DNA of 26,440 bases, taken from NCBI GenBank assembly GCA_032358255.1, contig JAULBX010028813.1, positions 1 through 26,440 of the forward strand, read 5' to 3'. Shown piece after piece: positions 9,756 to 19,325 of this stretch. The position numbers and the translations under genes are program-made. The notes beneath the pieces were generated by a model that worked only from the letters and a program-made list of their open reading frames with translations, did no database searches and was not told where the DNA came from. Positions within the stretch are counted from its first letter, which is position 1. Each line of letters opens with the position of its first letter. Source of the DNA: Heterotrichella gracilis (lineage: Eukaryota; Sar; Xanthophyceae; Tribonematales; Xanthonemataceae).

Positions 9756-10513
9756 AGTGAAGCTACTGTTGGGAAAGGACGTTGGCTAGCAATGGAAGAA
9801 TGAAGTGGCCACAGGGCCCAATTGGTTGCATGCAATACACTACCAGCCAACTGGCAGAGCAGTCAATACACAGCAACACACGATATAGTGGGCTTTGTTT
9901 TCGTTTGTTGTGGGTTGACGAGTACTGTTGGCGTTATATGTGTGGTATTCAAAGCACCCAAGCCGCCGATGCGCCGGAGTGCTGACCACCGCTGGCGGCC
10001 TCCCACTCTTGGCACAGAGGAAGAAAGTGTACACATACGCTTGCGCAACTCGCTAAAACATACATCGTGCGGCCTTATTCTCTGTCACTCTGTATTCCCT
10101 TTAAACGACGCTGCACAAGCCACTGTGAAGGTGAGGGTCTGCATGGCTTCTCCACATGCACACACATGCCGGGCCACCATGTTGTCTGCAGTTGAACCAA
10201 CGCCTGTTAAGGCCTTGCACGCTACAGCTCTCAATCAAGGGAGTGAAAGCCTTTATTTAACCCTTGCACAGTGTGAGTTTAAATCCACCATGGTAGCAAT
10301 ACTCGGCACCGCTGACGGCATGCACACGGTCGCCTATACCATTGCTGCGAGTTACAACTGCGCCATGCTTATCCAGCAAAGTCGTGCAAAATTTATACCC
10401 CCTTGCTTCAGGAACCCAATTTCCAAAGTTGCAGCCAACAAGGAGCCGGCCGGTTAGCATTTTCTCGCAGTGCACTGACTTGAAGGGACATCGCTCCAGG
10501 ACCAGACAACAAG
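9756..10513. promoter_or_regulatory. Shared intergenic region between divergent salvage and methyltransferase genes
   Basis: Translation starts face away from each other across 758 bp, so both promoters should lie here. I see no TATA box or known operator that I would defend. A frame from 9822 to 10457 is open but has no convincing start or family match. Confidence 0.4.
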
Positions 10514-11694
10514 ATGGCGCACGGCAAGATGTGGGTTGTGGGCAGCCTCCTCTCCCTACTGACCTGCCAGTGTTCATTCCTGGCTGGCTCCCCTCTTGAC
10601 AGCGACGCGTCAGCGCACTACGACGCCGAATACTTCGAGTGGCAGCGCGGCATGGGAGAGTTTGGAGCCATCGCAGACAGGTGGAAGTTCGGGCCCTTCA
10701 TCGCCCCGGGCAGCGTGTGTGTCGACTTTGGCTCGGGTACCGGCTACATGCTGGCTAGCCTCGTCAACTGCTCGGTAAAATTGGGGGTGGAGGTCAACCC
10801 CCACGCGCGCACGTTTTCAGAGAAGGAGAATGCGGTGGAGACCGTGCGCAGCGCGTCCAAGCTGGAGGACGGGTTTGCTGACGTGATCATCAGCCACCAC
10901 GCCCTGGAGCACGTGCCTTCGCCCTACCATGTGCTGCGCGTGCTGAGGACCAAGCTGAAGCCCGATGGCCTGCTTGTGGCTGTGGTGAGTTCCCCTGAGC
11001 CACGTGCTGGGTGCCCGTGTTGGCCCCACGTGTGCACACCCCTGGTGGGCTCCTTGCGGCGTTGGTGATGCGGGTGTGGAAGTGAGTTGGGTCTCCCATG
11101 TTGCTGCAAGAAATTCAACAGGGCTACCTATATATTCACTGCTGTTAACCCATTTTGGCCACACATGCGCCACCATTAGAGGAGGTCCAATGCATGAGGC
11201 CATCACCACATGTTCCAATCACCAACCCCTGTGCCCCATACCTGATGTTATGTTTGAGCCACAAGCACCAAACTCACAATGCAAAACACTTACCATTTCT
11301 TGGTGCTGGGTGCCCATTTGATCGCACACTCGCCACCGCTGCAATTGTGTTGACCATTACCACACCATTCCAAACCCTAATCCCTTTGCCCCACACCCCA
11401 CAGGTCCCCGCAGAGAAGTCGCCCACCACCTACGACCCCACCGACGTCAACCACCACATCTACACATGGAACGGCCAGCTGTTCGGCAACCTGCTGCAGG
11501 AAGCCGGCTTCGAGGTGGTGGCTGTGGATGAGCTGCAGAACAACTGGGTGACCAGCAGCATGCAGGAGCTCAAGGAGATGGGGCTGGATGAGTTCCACAG
11601 GGCCTCCTCCCAGAAGGCGCGTGACAACCACCTGTACCAAGTGCGGGGCGTGGCCCGACGGGGGGCCACCAAGCAGCGAAAGCGGCAGCACTGA
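10514..11694 (+). CDS. Class I SAM-dependent methyltransferase with N-terminal signal sequence, 2 exons
   Basis: Exons 10514-10984 and 11404-11694 join in phase (GTG donor GTGAGT, acceptor CCCACAG) to give 253 residues. The start ATG at 10514 sits in AACAAGATGGCG and opens a hydrophobic segment (residues 6-24, MWVVGSLLSLLTCQCSFLA) that looks like a signal peptide or signal anchor. The enzyme probably enters the secretory pathway. The Rossmann-type methyltransferase motifs are clear: motif I VCVDFGSGTGYMLASL (about 76-91), the acidic SAM-ribose contact LGVEVNPHA, and FADVIISHHALEHVPSP followed by VLRTKLKPDGLLVAVVP (about 118-159). The C-terminal half (YTWNGQLFGNLLQEAGFEVV) is the usual Methyltransf_11/23-like ending, and the extreme C-terminus is basic (RRGATKQRKRQH). 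The substrate is not readable from sequence. Its head-to-head placement with a methionine-recycling gene may be chance. No exon-edge copies occur in its single intron. Confidence 0.85.
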
Positions 11695-12804
11695 TGACAA
11701 CAGAATAGCCACTCATTTGTTATTGGTGATGAAACGCCGGCAGCACTGACAGTGAGAATGCATAGCATGGCATGGTTGTCATTAGTGGGTTTAATTCTTG
11801 GCCATGTTTGGGGCTGAGTAGTACTACAGCTTTCTGCCTTCCTTGCCCATTGCTGTTTCCTAAGTGGCCAATCAGAGGTTGTTCTTTCTCCACACTGACA
11901 CAACCTAAGCAGCTGTTTTTACCATGTATTGGCTCTCCTTGAAAATATATGCTGCAATCAAACCATTGCTCTCCAGGGTAGAAAATGCCGCGGATGGAAG
12001 TCGTTTTATTGCACACAGTGCCCCACTGTGCGCGACAAGGATTTAGCATGCGCCAGCCGCTTCCCTTGCTTTGTATAGGCTATGGTGTCTGCACATGTAC
12101 ACGTGTGGATGCAGGTTGGGATTATTCAAAATACCTGTAGACAGCTACGAGGCCTGGTACCCAGAAATTCAGTCTAAGTACGTGGAAATACAAGTGGCCT
12201 TACAATTGCAAGGTTGTAACCCTGGTGTTTCCTATGTAGCTTTGAGCAGGCTATGATGGTCTAACACGCAACATCAAAGCTTGGATTAAAATGGTATCAT
12301 GTGGCCAAGCTCTGGGCGCAAGGGGCAGTACACTGTCAGGGTTGAGGGTTTGCGGCACACAGGGCACCTCAACCGTTGGTGCAGGCCTGGCAGAGTGTCC
12401 CATGGCTCAGACCCTTGAAGGCTGAGGCCATGCCCGAGTTTTCCCAGCTCCCACACACATGGTACGCAGCTGGAGTGCGCAGGGAAGTGGCAATAGCAAA
12501 CAACCGTATCGTTTATGGGAAAACAGCCATGAAATTCACAGGTGTTTTGCTAGGGTTTCATTAGGGTTTCAGTGGAGTTGTCCTTCACTGCTGAGTGACC
12601 CTTAGCCCAGATTCAAAAGGAGTAGGAGAACGAGCAACTATCAATACGAAGTACACTTCACACCATTGTGTTGTAGTTGTCGCATTCAAGTGCAAAGTTG
12701 TTCCCCACACACACGCATGCATCACCCACCAACGCAGGGTCTCAATCCACCCATATCAAAAACCCCGTGATGACCTGCACCCTAACCTGCCAACCTCCTT
12801 GAAG
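11695..12804. other. 3' flank of the methyltransferase and 5' flank of the ABC gene
   Basis: About 1.1 kb lies between two same-direction genes. It should hold the methyltransferase 3' UTR (see the TGTAA at 12215) and the ABC gene promoter. TAGGGTTTCATTAGGGTTTC at 12551-12570 is another TTTAGGG-like remnant. I see no other gene; the frames present are short. Confidence 0.45.
12215..12219 (+). terminator. Candidate TGTAA poly(A) signal of the methyltransferase gene
   Basis: It is the first TGTAA downstream of the stop, in the right orientation, about 520 bp away. This would imply a long 3' UTR, so the call is moderate. Confidence 0.4.
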
Positions 12805-15800
12805 ATGCTGTTGGAAATCGAAAACTTGAGTCGTGTTGTGAACGGGCGCGCAGTCATTCAGGGTTTGAGCTTTACAGTCGAGGCGGGCGACATCGTGTTT
12901 ATTCGCGGGGCATCTGGAGTGGGGAAAAGCCTGCTGCTCCGTGCCATAGCGTGCTTGGATCCCATACAGGTACAGTCTCCATTAGTTTTGGTTATAACAC
13001 GCTGAGCCATGCGCAGCCATCTGTGTTGCATCTTGACATCATGCCATCGCATGTGGCCGGTGCAGGACGGGGCTCTGAGGTTGGACGGCAAGTCGCAGAA
13101 GGAGGTTGGCGTTCCTACGTGGCGTTCGCTCATCACCTACGTGCAGCAGTCGCGAGTGACGCTCAAGGGGACGCCCTCAGAGCTGTACTTCCTTGCACAG
13201 GTCAGAGCCCGGGAAAAACCCCTGCATGCATTTATATGCATGCATTGTAGCCATGTCACCGGTTCGCATTGCCTGCCGTCGCCCACGTACAGACCATGCG
13301 TAGGCCAAAGTTGTAGCATATTGAAACGCTCCCCTGCTCTTTCCCGTATTGCCGCATATATATGTGCTGCACATGTATGCCTCACCACTACAGCGCCGAA
13401 GTCAGGCCTGGGCACAACTGCCTGTACATCTGTTTAGAGCTATTACAGGCCTTCTTACATCTTATTCCCCTTTACCTTATTTGTTGTGGGAACCTCTAGT
13501 GGCTGGTTGCGTTTCAAGCCGTGGACCCACCATCACTGTCTCCTGGGGTTAGACCGGCGCCTGATGCATGCCTTGCTGCTCCCCCCTGCGCAGAATTTTG
13601 CAGCGCAGAAGGGGCGTTCTAGGGGTGACCTCCCCGCCCTGGTGCACGAGTTGGGCTTGGAGCAGCTGGTGCTCAACCAGCCCTGGGCGGAGCTGTCGGT
13701 ACGGCATGGGAGTTACATGTACATTGATTAATATTGTAAGGGTTTGTGGCAGGGTTTGTGGTGTACTAGGGGCTTGGAGCAGGTGGTGCTCAACCAGCCC
13801 TGGGCGGGAGCTCTCGGTACGGCGCCTTTAAATAAATTATCAATAATATTAAGTGTCATTAAATTAGTGATAAGTAAATTGCTATAATGCATTCATTTAC
13901 CAGGGGCGTGGCATGACAGCCAGCAACAGCCCGGCATACGCCAGGTATGTGCCGGGCACCCAAGCCAGCTACAGCTCAAAAAAAGCTTACGGGTGTTCTC
14001 TTTGCAGCCCAGCCATGCATAAGGCCAGTGTATTACTTTCATTGTATTTTCAGCCAGGATGCGTCCAAGCCAAGGGTTTCATGCGCACCGCATTTCCCTT
14101 TGCCATGCGTTTGGTTCCGATTGCATTTGCGTTACCCAGGATTCCATGCTGTCCGGATGTGCCCTAGCTAAGGGTATTTTTGTGGCTGTGCAGTGCGGCC
14201 AGGCGCTGCCTGTAGCCATCGTGGCCGTGCATCGACGTGTATAAGCTTCACCGCATTCTCAGCCCCGGAATATACCCTTGCTAAGGGTGTTTTGTAGCTG
14301 TATAGGGCGGCCAGGCTCAACGCGTAGCCATCGCCATCGCTGTGGCTCTCAAGCCGCTGGTGCTGCTGCTGGACGAGCCAACCAGCTCACTGGACCCCGA
14401 ATCTACCCTCAGGTAGGGATGTAGGGTACTATTATTATTTACTATTATTATTATTAAAGCGGGATTGTTATCATTAATATGGCACGCGGATGCTGGGTAT
14501 GCTGGCGCTCAGAGTACAGCTACACGCGTGTGGATATCCAAGTGCCCTGCACTTCTGTCATGATTAGCCACCGCCAACTAAATGCATTTTGAATATTTCA
14601 ACAAAATTAAGGGATTACAGAGCGCTTGACTGCCACCACCCATGTTGCGCAGGGTTGAGAGGGTATTAAAAGAAAGCGGAGCGGCGCTCGTGTGGGTATC
14701 CCACGACCCTAACCAGCCCTCGCGCGTAGGAGGGCGCATTATCACACTCCCCCTGGGCACCGAATCCAGCGTGGAAGCCACCCAGGCCCCCCAGATTTCC
14801 CAGCTTTTCTCCCCAGATTCCTCCGTATTTACACCCCCCCCAGACATTCGGACGGCCAGCCCCCTCGGCAGCCATGGGGACCACACGGGGATTGATTTTG
14901 ACCACTCGGGGATTGAGTTTGCTGAGTCAGCGGTGAGCTCGCCCTATGGCAGCATGCTGACTGCGGACTCGCGCTACGGGTCATTCACAGGGTCTTTCAC
15001 CTCCCAGGTGTAAGGGTTTTGCAAGGGTTTTGGTAGGGTTTTCCTCTCGCGCTTGAGGATTTTGGTAGGGTTCTCCTCCCAGGTGCAAGAGTTGAGGGTT
15101 TGGCAGCTGTGAAACCCATACCACCACCACCACTACCACCACCACCACCACCACCCATCACCACCACCAGCGCACAATGGCGTCCCTGGCCAGCCTCATT
15201 CACACAGCCGGATCCATCCTAGCGCCCTCCCCAGCACCCGGTCACATGCCCCCCTTGGTCGCCTTCCTCCCCTCCCCAGCCCACGCGCCCTCCCCTTCCC
15301 ACAACTTCACCACGCCCCTTGCGGCAGCAGCCACCGCAGCACTCACCACCCTCCTCTCCACCACCAACACCTCAACCACAGCCATGGGCGCCACCGCACT
15401 CACACCAGCACCGCCCTCGGCAGCAGCAATGGGCGGTGGGGACTCTGTCAGCCCCGGGGATGCTATGGCGCTGTCTGCACTGGATGTGGGCCTGGCTGCG
15501 CTTCTGGTGCTGGTGGCGGGGGGGCTGTCGATCGTGCTTTCACTCAATCTGCACAAGAAGATCCTGGTGGCCGCAATCAGGTGGGAACAGGTATTTTTGA
15601 GTGAGCCGTTTGTTTATGTGATATATGATGCTGCTGTCAACCAACTTGCACCAGAAGTGAAGAGTGGCATCCTGTTGGCTGCAATCAGGTGAGAACAGGG
15701 CACGTTTGTGTGTGTACGGTATTTTCCGTTGTACAAACGATATGTGCATGCAGGTGCATGAAATGTTTCTAAGTGGAGCCTGTCTTGTTCCCTAAAAATG

Positions 15801-18703
15801 TCTATTCTATTTCCCCAATTACTGGTATCGGCACGACAGGGTGTGGTGCAGCTGACAAATACTGGGCCATGCTTTGTATTTATCGTGACAAAAATGCCGT
15901 GACTGTGCAGGCATCAGCCGAATATTTAACATTTTACGTTTCGGGATTTTGCTGACTGGGCTTTGTCAATAATTGCATATGTGTGCACGCAGGTGTGTTG
16001 TGCAGCTGACTGTGCTTGGCTATGTGCTCCTGCCCATCTTCCGCGCCAACCGCTGGTGGCTGGTGCTGCTGTTTTCGGGGCTCATGCTGGTGGTGGCGGG
16101 GGCGGAGGCCGTGTCGCGGCCGGCGTACGCCTACAAGGTGGGGGGTGGGGGGGTGGGGGTTGGGAGAAGACAGCGATGCTTGTGGGGCAATGCGGTGACC
16201 ATTTTCGAATGCAACTGTAATTGATAGGATAAAGTTTGGAAATGAGGATGTAATTGAATGTTAATTACCCTCGAGTTTGTTTTCCCTCGCCCAAACTCTC
16301 CAGGGCATATTAGGGCAAGTGGTAACCTGCCTGGACATCGAACCCCACAAGGGTTTTTCATTGACCTCAACACCCTCGCAAGGGTTCTCACCCCCCCTCC
16401 CCACACCCCACAGGGTATGCTTGGCCAGGTAGTTGCCTGCCTGGGCACCGCGCAGTCTTGACCATGGCCGCATTACCCTCGTAAGGGTTTTCGGGCCCCG
16501 TCCCCACACCCTCCAGAGCATATATACATGACCACCTCAGTAATATCTGCACACCTCCCACGCCCTACAGAGTATAAACACGACCAAACTCACTAGAATC
16601 CACACCCCGCTCCACATCCCACAGGGCATGCTTGGCCAGGTTGTTGCCTGCCTTGGCACCGCGGCTGTACTAACCATGGCCTACGTGCTGGCCCTGGTGG
16701 TGAGTACCCACCCCTGGTGGCAGGCGCAGTACTTCATCCCGCTGCTGGGCATGACGCTGGGCCAGGTCATGAGCGCCATCAGCATCGGGCTCACCCAGCT
16801 GCTGGAGGAGCTGGTCACCGGTAAGGGTTTAGGGTTTAGGGTTTTAGGGTTTAGGATGTGGGTCTCGCGAGGAATCTGTAGGGTAATGAGGTACAAAATC
16901 GCTTCTGTGCACCGGTGCCCCCTGCGGTCATACCTACATCGAGCACCAAACCCTATTCACTGAACAGTAAACCCTAACTACGCAGGCAAGGACCGCATCG
17001 AGACCCTCCTGTGCCTGGGCGCCACCAGGGGGGAAGCGTCAAAGGCGGTGGTGCAGCGGGCAGTCACCCTGGCTATGGTCCCCACTCTGAACGCAATGAG
17101 CGTGATGGGGGTGGTATCCATCCCGGGGATGATGACGGGCCAGATACTGGGGGGGACGGACCCAGCGCAGGTGGGGATTTTCGAGGGGGAAACCAGATCG
17201 TGGTTTTAATCATGTTTTCAGCGTATCTGAGATGAATGTCCATCCCGGGGATGATGACGGGCCAGATACTGGGGGGACGGACCCAGCACAGATGGGTTCC
17301 GGAAATTTTTCGCTTCTTGGGAAGGGTTTTAGACATTTTGTGGCATGCACGTACTGCTGGCCGCTGCCCGCTTTCCCAAAAGGGCTCAAGAAATGCCTGT
17401 TTATGTCGCAATCCGTGCATTACCTTCGATTTTGCAAGAAAGATGTTGCAAAAGCTTTAATTTGAAGTTATAATCCTCTGGGATTGCAGGCTGCTCGGTA
17501 CCAGATGATGGTCATGTTCATGATCACTGCAGCCAGCAGCATGGGGGTGGCGGCTGCGGTGCTGCTGGCCGCGGCGCATGTGCTTGATGGGGACCACATG
17601 CTGCGCCTGGACCGCCTGCAGGCGCGCGACTCGAGTGCCAGCGGGGTGGCGGCCTGGGTGGCGGCGCAGGCGGTGGAGGTGGGTGGGGTGGGTGGTGGGT
17701 GGGGTGGAGTTTGGTGATGGTGGCGTTTAAAACGGGGGGACTTGCTGCACCTGGAGTGCCCTTACGCACTTCTTGTAGTGGAGGGCAAGTGTCCACAGCT
17801 GACATGCACAACTCTGCTCCTGCTCCCTAGAGGAGCATGCATGACCTGTGGCCTCGCCATTCACCATCCCCACACACAACCGCCACTGTGTGGCATCCCG
17901 CGTGTTGCTGGATGGCATCAAGTAAGCCCAACCGCAGCTGCACGTCTCCTTGGCATGAACTAGGAAAACAATGGAAAATGAACAGTGGCTGGGTAAGGAA
18001 CCCAAAGCGCCCACAGCGCCCCTCGTCCCCTGCCCCCCCTGTAGGCATCCCGCGTGGGCATTGAAGGCATCAAGAAAGGCTGGCGGCGGCTGCACGTCTC
18101 CTTTGTGGGCGTGGATTGGCGCAGCCAGGGGGGGTCGTGGCTGCGGCACAGGTTCCAGCGGGTGGGGAGCGACGATGATGGGCACCACCTGACGGAAACC
18201 CTAAGGGTGACCAGCAGCAGCCGCATGCAGGTGAGGGGGGCCAGCAGCACCGCAAAACCTAAACCGATAAGGCTGATTAGCAACAGCAGCATCCCCTGGT
18301 TGTGGAGATTTGATGCTCAATGAGTGGCATGCGAGGGGAGGATGGAAATGTGGCAGACACCGACCCTTGCTAAGGGCCATACTGCAGACGCACCCAGTTT
18401 CCGGGAATAAATGAACATTTTAACTAAGGACGCTTAAGGCTAATCTTGCAGCTGTTTTGTACGTCACGTGTACGCTTGCAAATTCCGTCAAATATTTATG
18501 AGGCGTACAGGATAATGCACCGCATTTTCCCTTGCGTGCAGGAGCCCATTTTGGAGGGCCAGTCAGTGAGCGACATGGAGGCCAGCCCCCCCCGGGAGTC
18601 CCTGCGGGTCCCGGGGGGGATGAGCCCGCGCCTGCACGACTATGGCAGCTCGCCAGGTGGCGCCAGCACACCGCCCGGGGGGCGCCACCTGGGCCTGCAA
18701 TGA
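12805..18703 (+). CDS. ABC transporter with fused ATPase (STAR1/FetA-like) and permease (ALS3/STAR2/FetB-like) halves, 12 exons
   Basis: Exons: 12805-12969, 13066-13200, 13594-13698, 14306-14412, 14653-15007, 15171-15580, 15993-16137, 16625-16820, 16986-17170, 17490-17678, 18045-18230, 18542-18703. All introns are GT-AG and phases agree, giving a predicted 779 residues. In plants the two halves are separate proteins (STAR1 ATPase and STAR2/ALS3 membrane partner, linked to aluminium tolerance). In bacteria they are FetA and FetB (linked to iron homeostasis). Here the ATPase frame reads to GTG TAA at 15008-15013. However, CAG before GTGTAAG is a good donor, and the acceptor at 15169-15170 continues in phase into the permease frame through residues RTMASL. 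The alternative is two genes 163 bp apart with the permease starting at ATG 15177. That gap is tight for a 3' end plus a promoter, although TGTAA does overlap the stop. Transported substrate and membrane are not determinable here. Confidence 0.7.
13770..13824 (+). repeat. Copy of the ABC exon 3 3' edge
   Basis: It matches 13653-13706 with few differences plus one inserted base, 117 bp downstream in the intron. The donor GTACGG after CTCTCG is kept. The inserted base would shift the frame if this donor were used. Confidence 0.85.
14168..14221 (+). repeat. Copy of the ABC exon 4 5' edge
   Basis: It parallels 14281-14333, which holds the acceptor and the codons for the ABC signature (GGQAQRVAI). 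The copy retains a better-looking acceptor (GTGCAG versus GTATAG). Its codons read CGQALPVAI, so the signature would be damaged if it were spliced in. Confidence 0.75.
15008..15170 (+). other. Putative 163-bp intron joining ATPase and permease halves
   Basis: The donor is CAG before GTGTAAG and the acceptor is CACCAG. Both flanking exons are in phase 0. Just before the acceptor is a (CCA)n tract (15120-15169). A short copy of the donor region (CTCCCAGGTGCAAG) lies at 15074-15087. If unspliced, a stop occurs two codons in. Confidence 0.6.
15669..15699 (+). repeat. Copy of the ABC exon 6 3' edge forming a second in-phase donor
   Basis: ATCCTGTTGGCTGCAATCAG before GTGAGAACAG repeats 15561-15591, 108 bp downstream. 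The frame stays open between them. A donor at 15689 is in the same phase as the true donor at 15581, so its use would add exactly 36 residues. Confidence 0.85.
16301..16470 (+). repeat. Copies of the ABC exon 8 5' edge
   Basis: Bases 16395-16457 closely copy 16606-16668, including CACCCCACAG and GGTATGCTTGGCCAGG, but reach a stop after 15 codons ([15 protein letters not shown]). A more diverged copy follows the cag at 16301-16303. Two short CCCTCCAGAGCATA / CCCTACAGAGTATA units at about 16514 and 16568 resemble the acceptor alone, giving five acceptor-like units counting the true one. Confidence 0.8.
16821..16856 (+). repeat. TTTAGGG-like repeats at the exon 8 donor
   Basis: The intron begins GTAAGGGTTTAGGGTTTAGG and continues with TTTAGGG-type units. 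It is the clearest example here of telomere-type repeat abutting a splice donor. Confidence 0.8.
17233..17291 (+). repeat. Copy of the ABC exon 9 3' edge, donor lost
   Basis: It repeats 17113-17172 (codons for [13 protein letters not shown] and the donor) about 120 bp downstream. One G is deleted in the G-run and the donor CAGGT is changed to CAGAT, so it looks inert. Confidence 0.88.
17887..17957 (+). repeat. Copy of the ABC exon 11 5' edge, acceptor lost and stop gained
   Basis: It parallels 18040-18110. GGCATCCCGCGTG and GCTGCACGTCTCCTT are kept. The acceptor TAG became TGG, and GGC ATC AAG is followed by TAA. Confidence 0.82.
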
Positions 18704-18743
18704 CAGCTGGACAACCAGGGGTGCGCAGAGGCTGTGTTACACC

Positions 18744-18795
18744 TAGAAAGAAAGAAAGGAAGGGGACGCACAAAGGCGTATAAGGGCCCACCTAC
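18744..18795 (+). repeat. Dispersed element, copy 2
   Basis: AGAAAGAAAGAAAGGAAGGG runs into GACGCACAAAGGCG, then TATAAGGGCCCAC. It begins 41 bp after the ABC gene stop, so it lies within that 3' UTR. Confidence 0.65.
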
Positions 18796-18852
18796 AGTAG
18801 GAAACGGGGGTGTCTATTTTTTAGATTCTTGTGGTGGGCAGCCGTGAGGGAT

Positions 18853-18914
18853 TATGCCAGCTCGCCAGGGGGCGCCGCCACACCACTGGGGGGCGCAACC
18901 TGGGACTGCAGTGA
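18853..18914 (+). repeat. Copy of the ABC gene's last coding block in its 3' flank
   Basis: It repeats 18641-18703, the final 63 coding bases including the TGA, at an offset of about 212 bp. The stop triplet is conserved at the matching place. A second, more diverged copy lies at about 19127-19186. Confidence 0.8.
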
Positions 18915-19030
18915 CATCGCCACCAATGGCAGCTGGCAGGGGGTTCACCCAGGGGGCCAACCAGCTGGTGCTGCGCATGTGCCACCCACTGGGCAAGGGG
19001 TGTGTGAATTGGGGCATCATTGTATGTACC

Positions 19031-19074
19031 AGAAAGAAAGAAAGGGGACGCACAAAGGCGGAGTTCAGGGGCCA
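19031..19074 (+). repeat. Dispersed element, copy 3
   Basis: AGAAAGAAAGAAAGGGGACG continues as CACAAAGGCGGAGTTCAGGGGCCAC. It is the cleanest copy and lies between the two 3'-end copies of the ABC gene. Confidence 0.65.
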
Positions 19075-19126
19075 CTGGCCCACGTTGTGATGGGCCAGCA
19101 TAATGCTAGCGCAGTGGCTACTGCAC

Positions 19127-19186
19127 GGGGCACAAGGGGGCGCCAGCACACTGCTGGAGGGGGGGCGCCGTTTGGGCCTGCACTGA
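19127..19186 (+). repeat. Second, diverged copy of the ABC gene's last coding block
   Basis: GGGGGCGCCAGCACAC, then GGGGCGCCGTTTGGGCCTGC before ACTGAG, parallels 18657-18703. It is weaker than the copy at 18853. Confidence 0.6.
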
Positions 19187-19309
19187 GTGAGGTCCGACTA
19201 GGCGACATCAGTACTGTACCAATTCGCCTATGAAGGGGTTCATGTGAACGAACTATTAGTAATTTGCGTTCACTTATCAAGTTGTCATTTTTTGTACCGG
19301 TGTCCTACT

Positions 19310-19325
19310 TGTAAAGAGCTTGTAA
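19310..19325 (+). terminator. Two TGTAA poly(A) signals for the ABC gene
   Basis: TGTAA occurs at 19310-19314 and 19321-19325, the first of this motif on the plus strand after the ABC stop. They place the 3' UTR at about 620 bp, enclosing the duplicated 3' blocks. Confidence 0.5.

Larger units (their letters stand above)
12805..15007 (+). other. ATP-binding half (STAR1/FetA-like), residues 1-289
   Basis: All ABC nucleotide-binding motifs are present across exons 1-5: Walker A GASGVGKS (35-42), Q-loop in ITYVQQS (Q82/Q83), signature LSGGQ (134-138, split exactly between exons 3 and 4), Walker B LVLLLDEP (D158, E159), D-loop SSLDP and switch His in WVSHDP (H188). The domain is short, about 215 residues, as in FetA/YbbL. 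After it comes about 75 residues of Ser/Pro/Asp-rich linker ([14 protein letters not shown] and onward) with no recognisable fold. ATG 12805 is chosen because the family begins at LEIENLS. An open frame extends further upstream but is unlike the family. Confidence 0.9.
15171..18703 (+). other. Membrane half (ALS3/STAR2/FetB-like, UPF0014 permease), residues 290-779
   Basis: A Ser/Thr/Ala/Pro-rich stretch of about 95 residues leads into seven likely membrane segments: [53 protein letters not shown], a segment ending [52 protein letters not shown] and a segment around [20 protein letters not shown]. The conserved [11 protein letters not shown] and [13 protein letters not shown] blocks identify the family. 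A 115-residue tail from exons 11-12 ([12 protein letters not shown] and onward, then Gly/Pro/Ser-rich) follows the last segment and is longer than I expect for the family. The stop is TGA 18701-18703. Confidence 0.87.

Noticed and set aside
9822-10457. 211-codon plus-strand open frame
   Set aside because: It opens at TTG, has no family resemblance and no poly(A) signal, and fills the divergent promoter region; the first ATG is far inside.
12595-12804. N-terminal extension of the ABC ATPase upstream of ATG 12805
   Set aside because: The frame is open but its residues do not resemble a transit peptide or the family; the domain starts at 12805.
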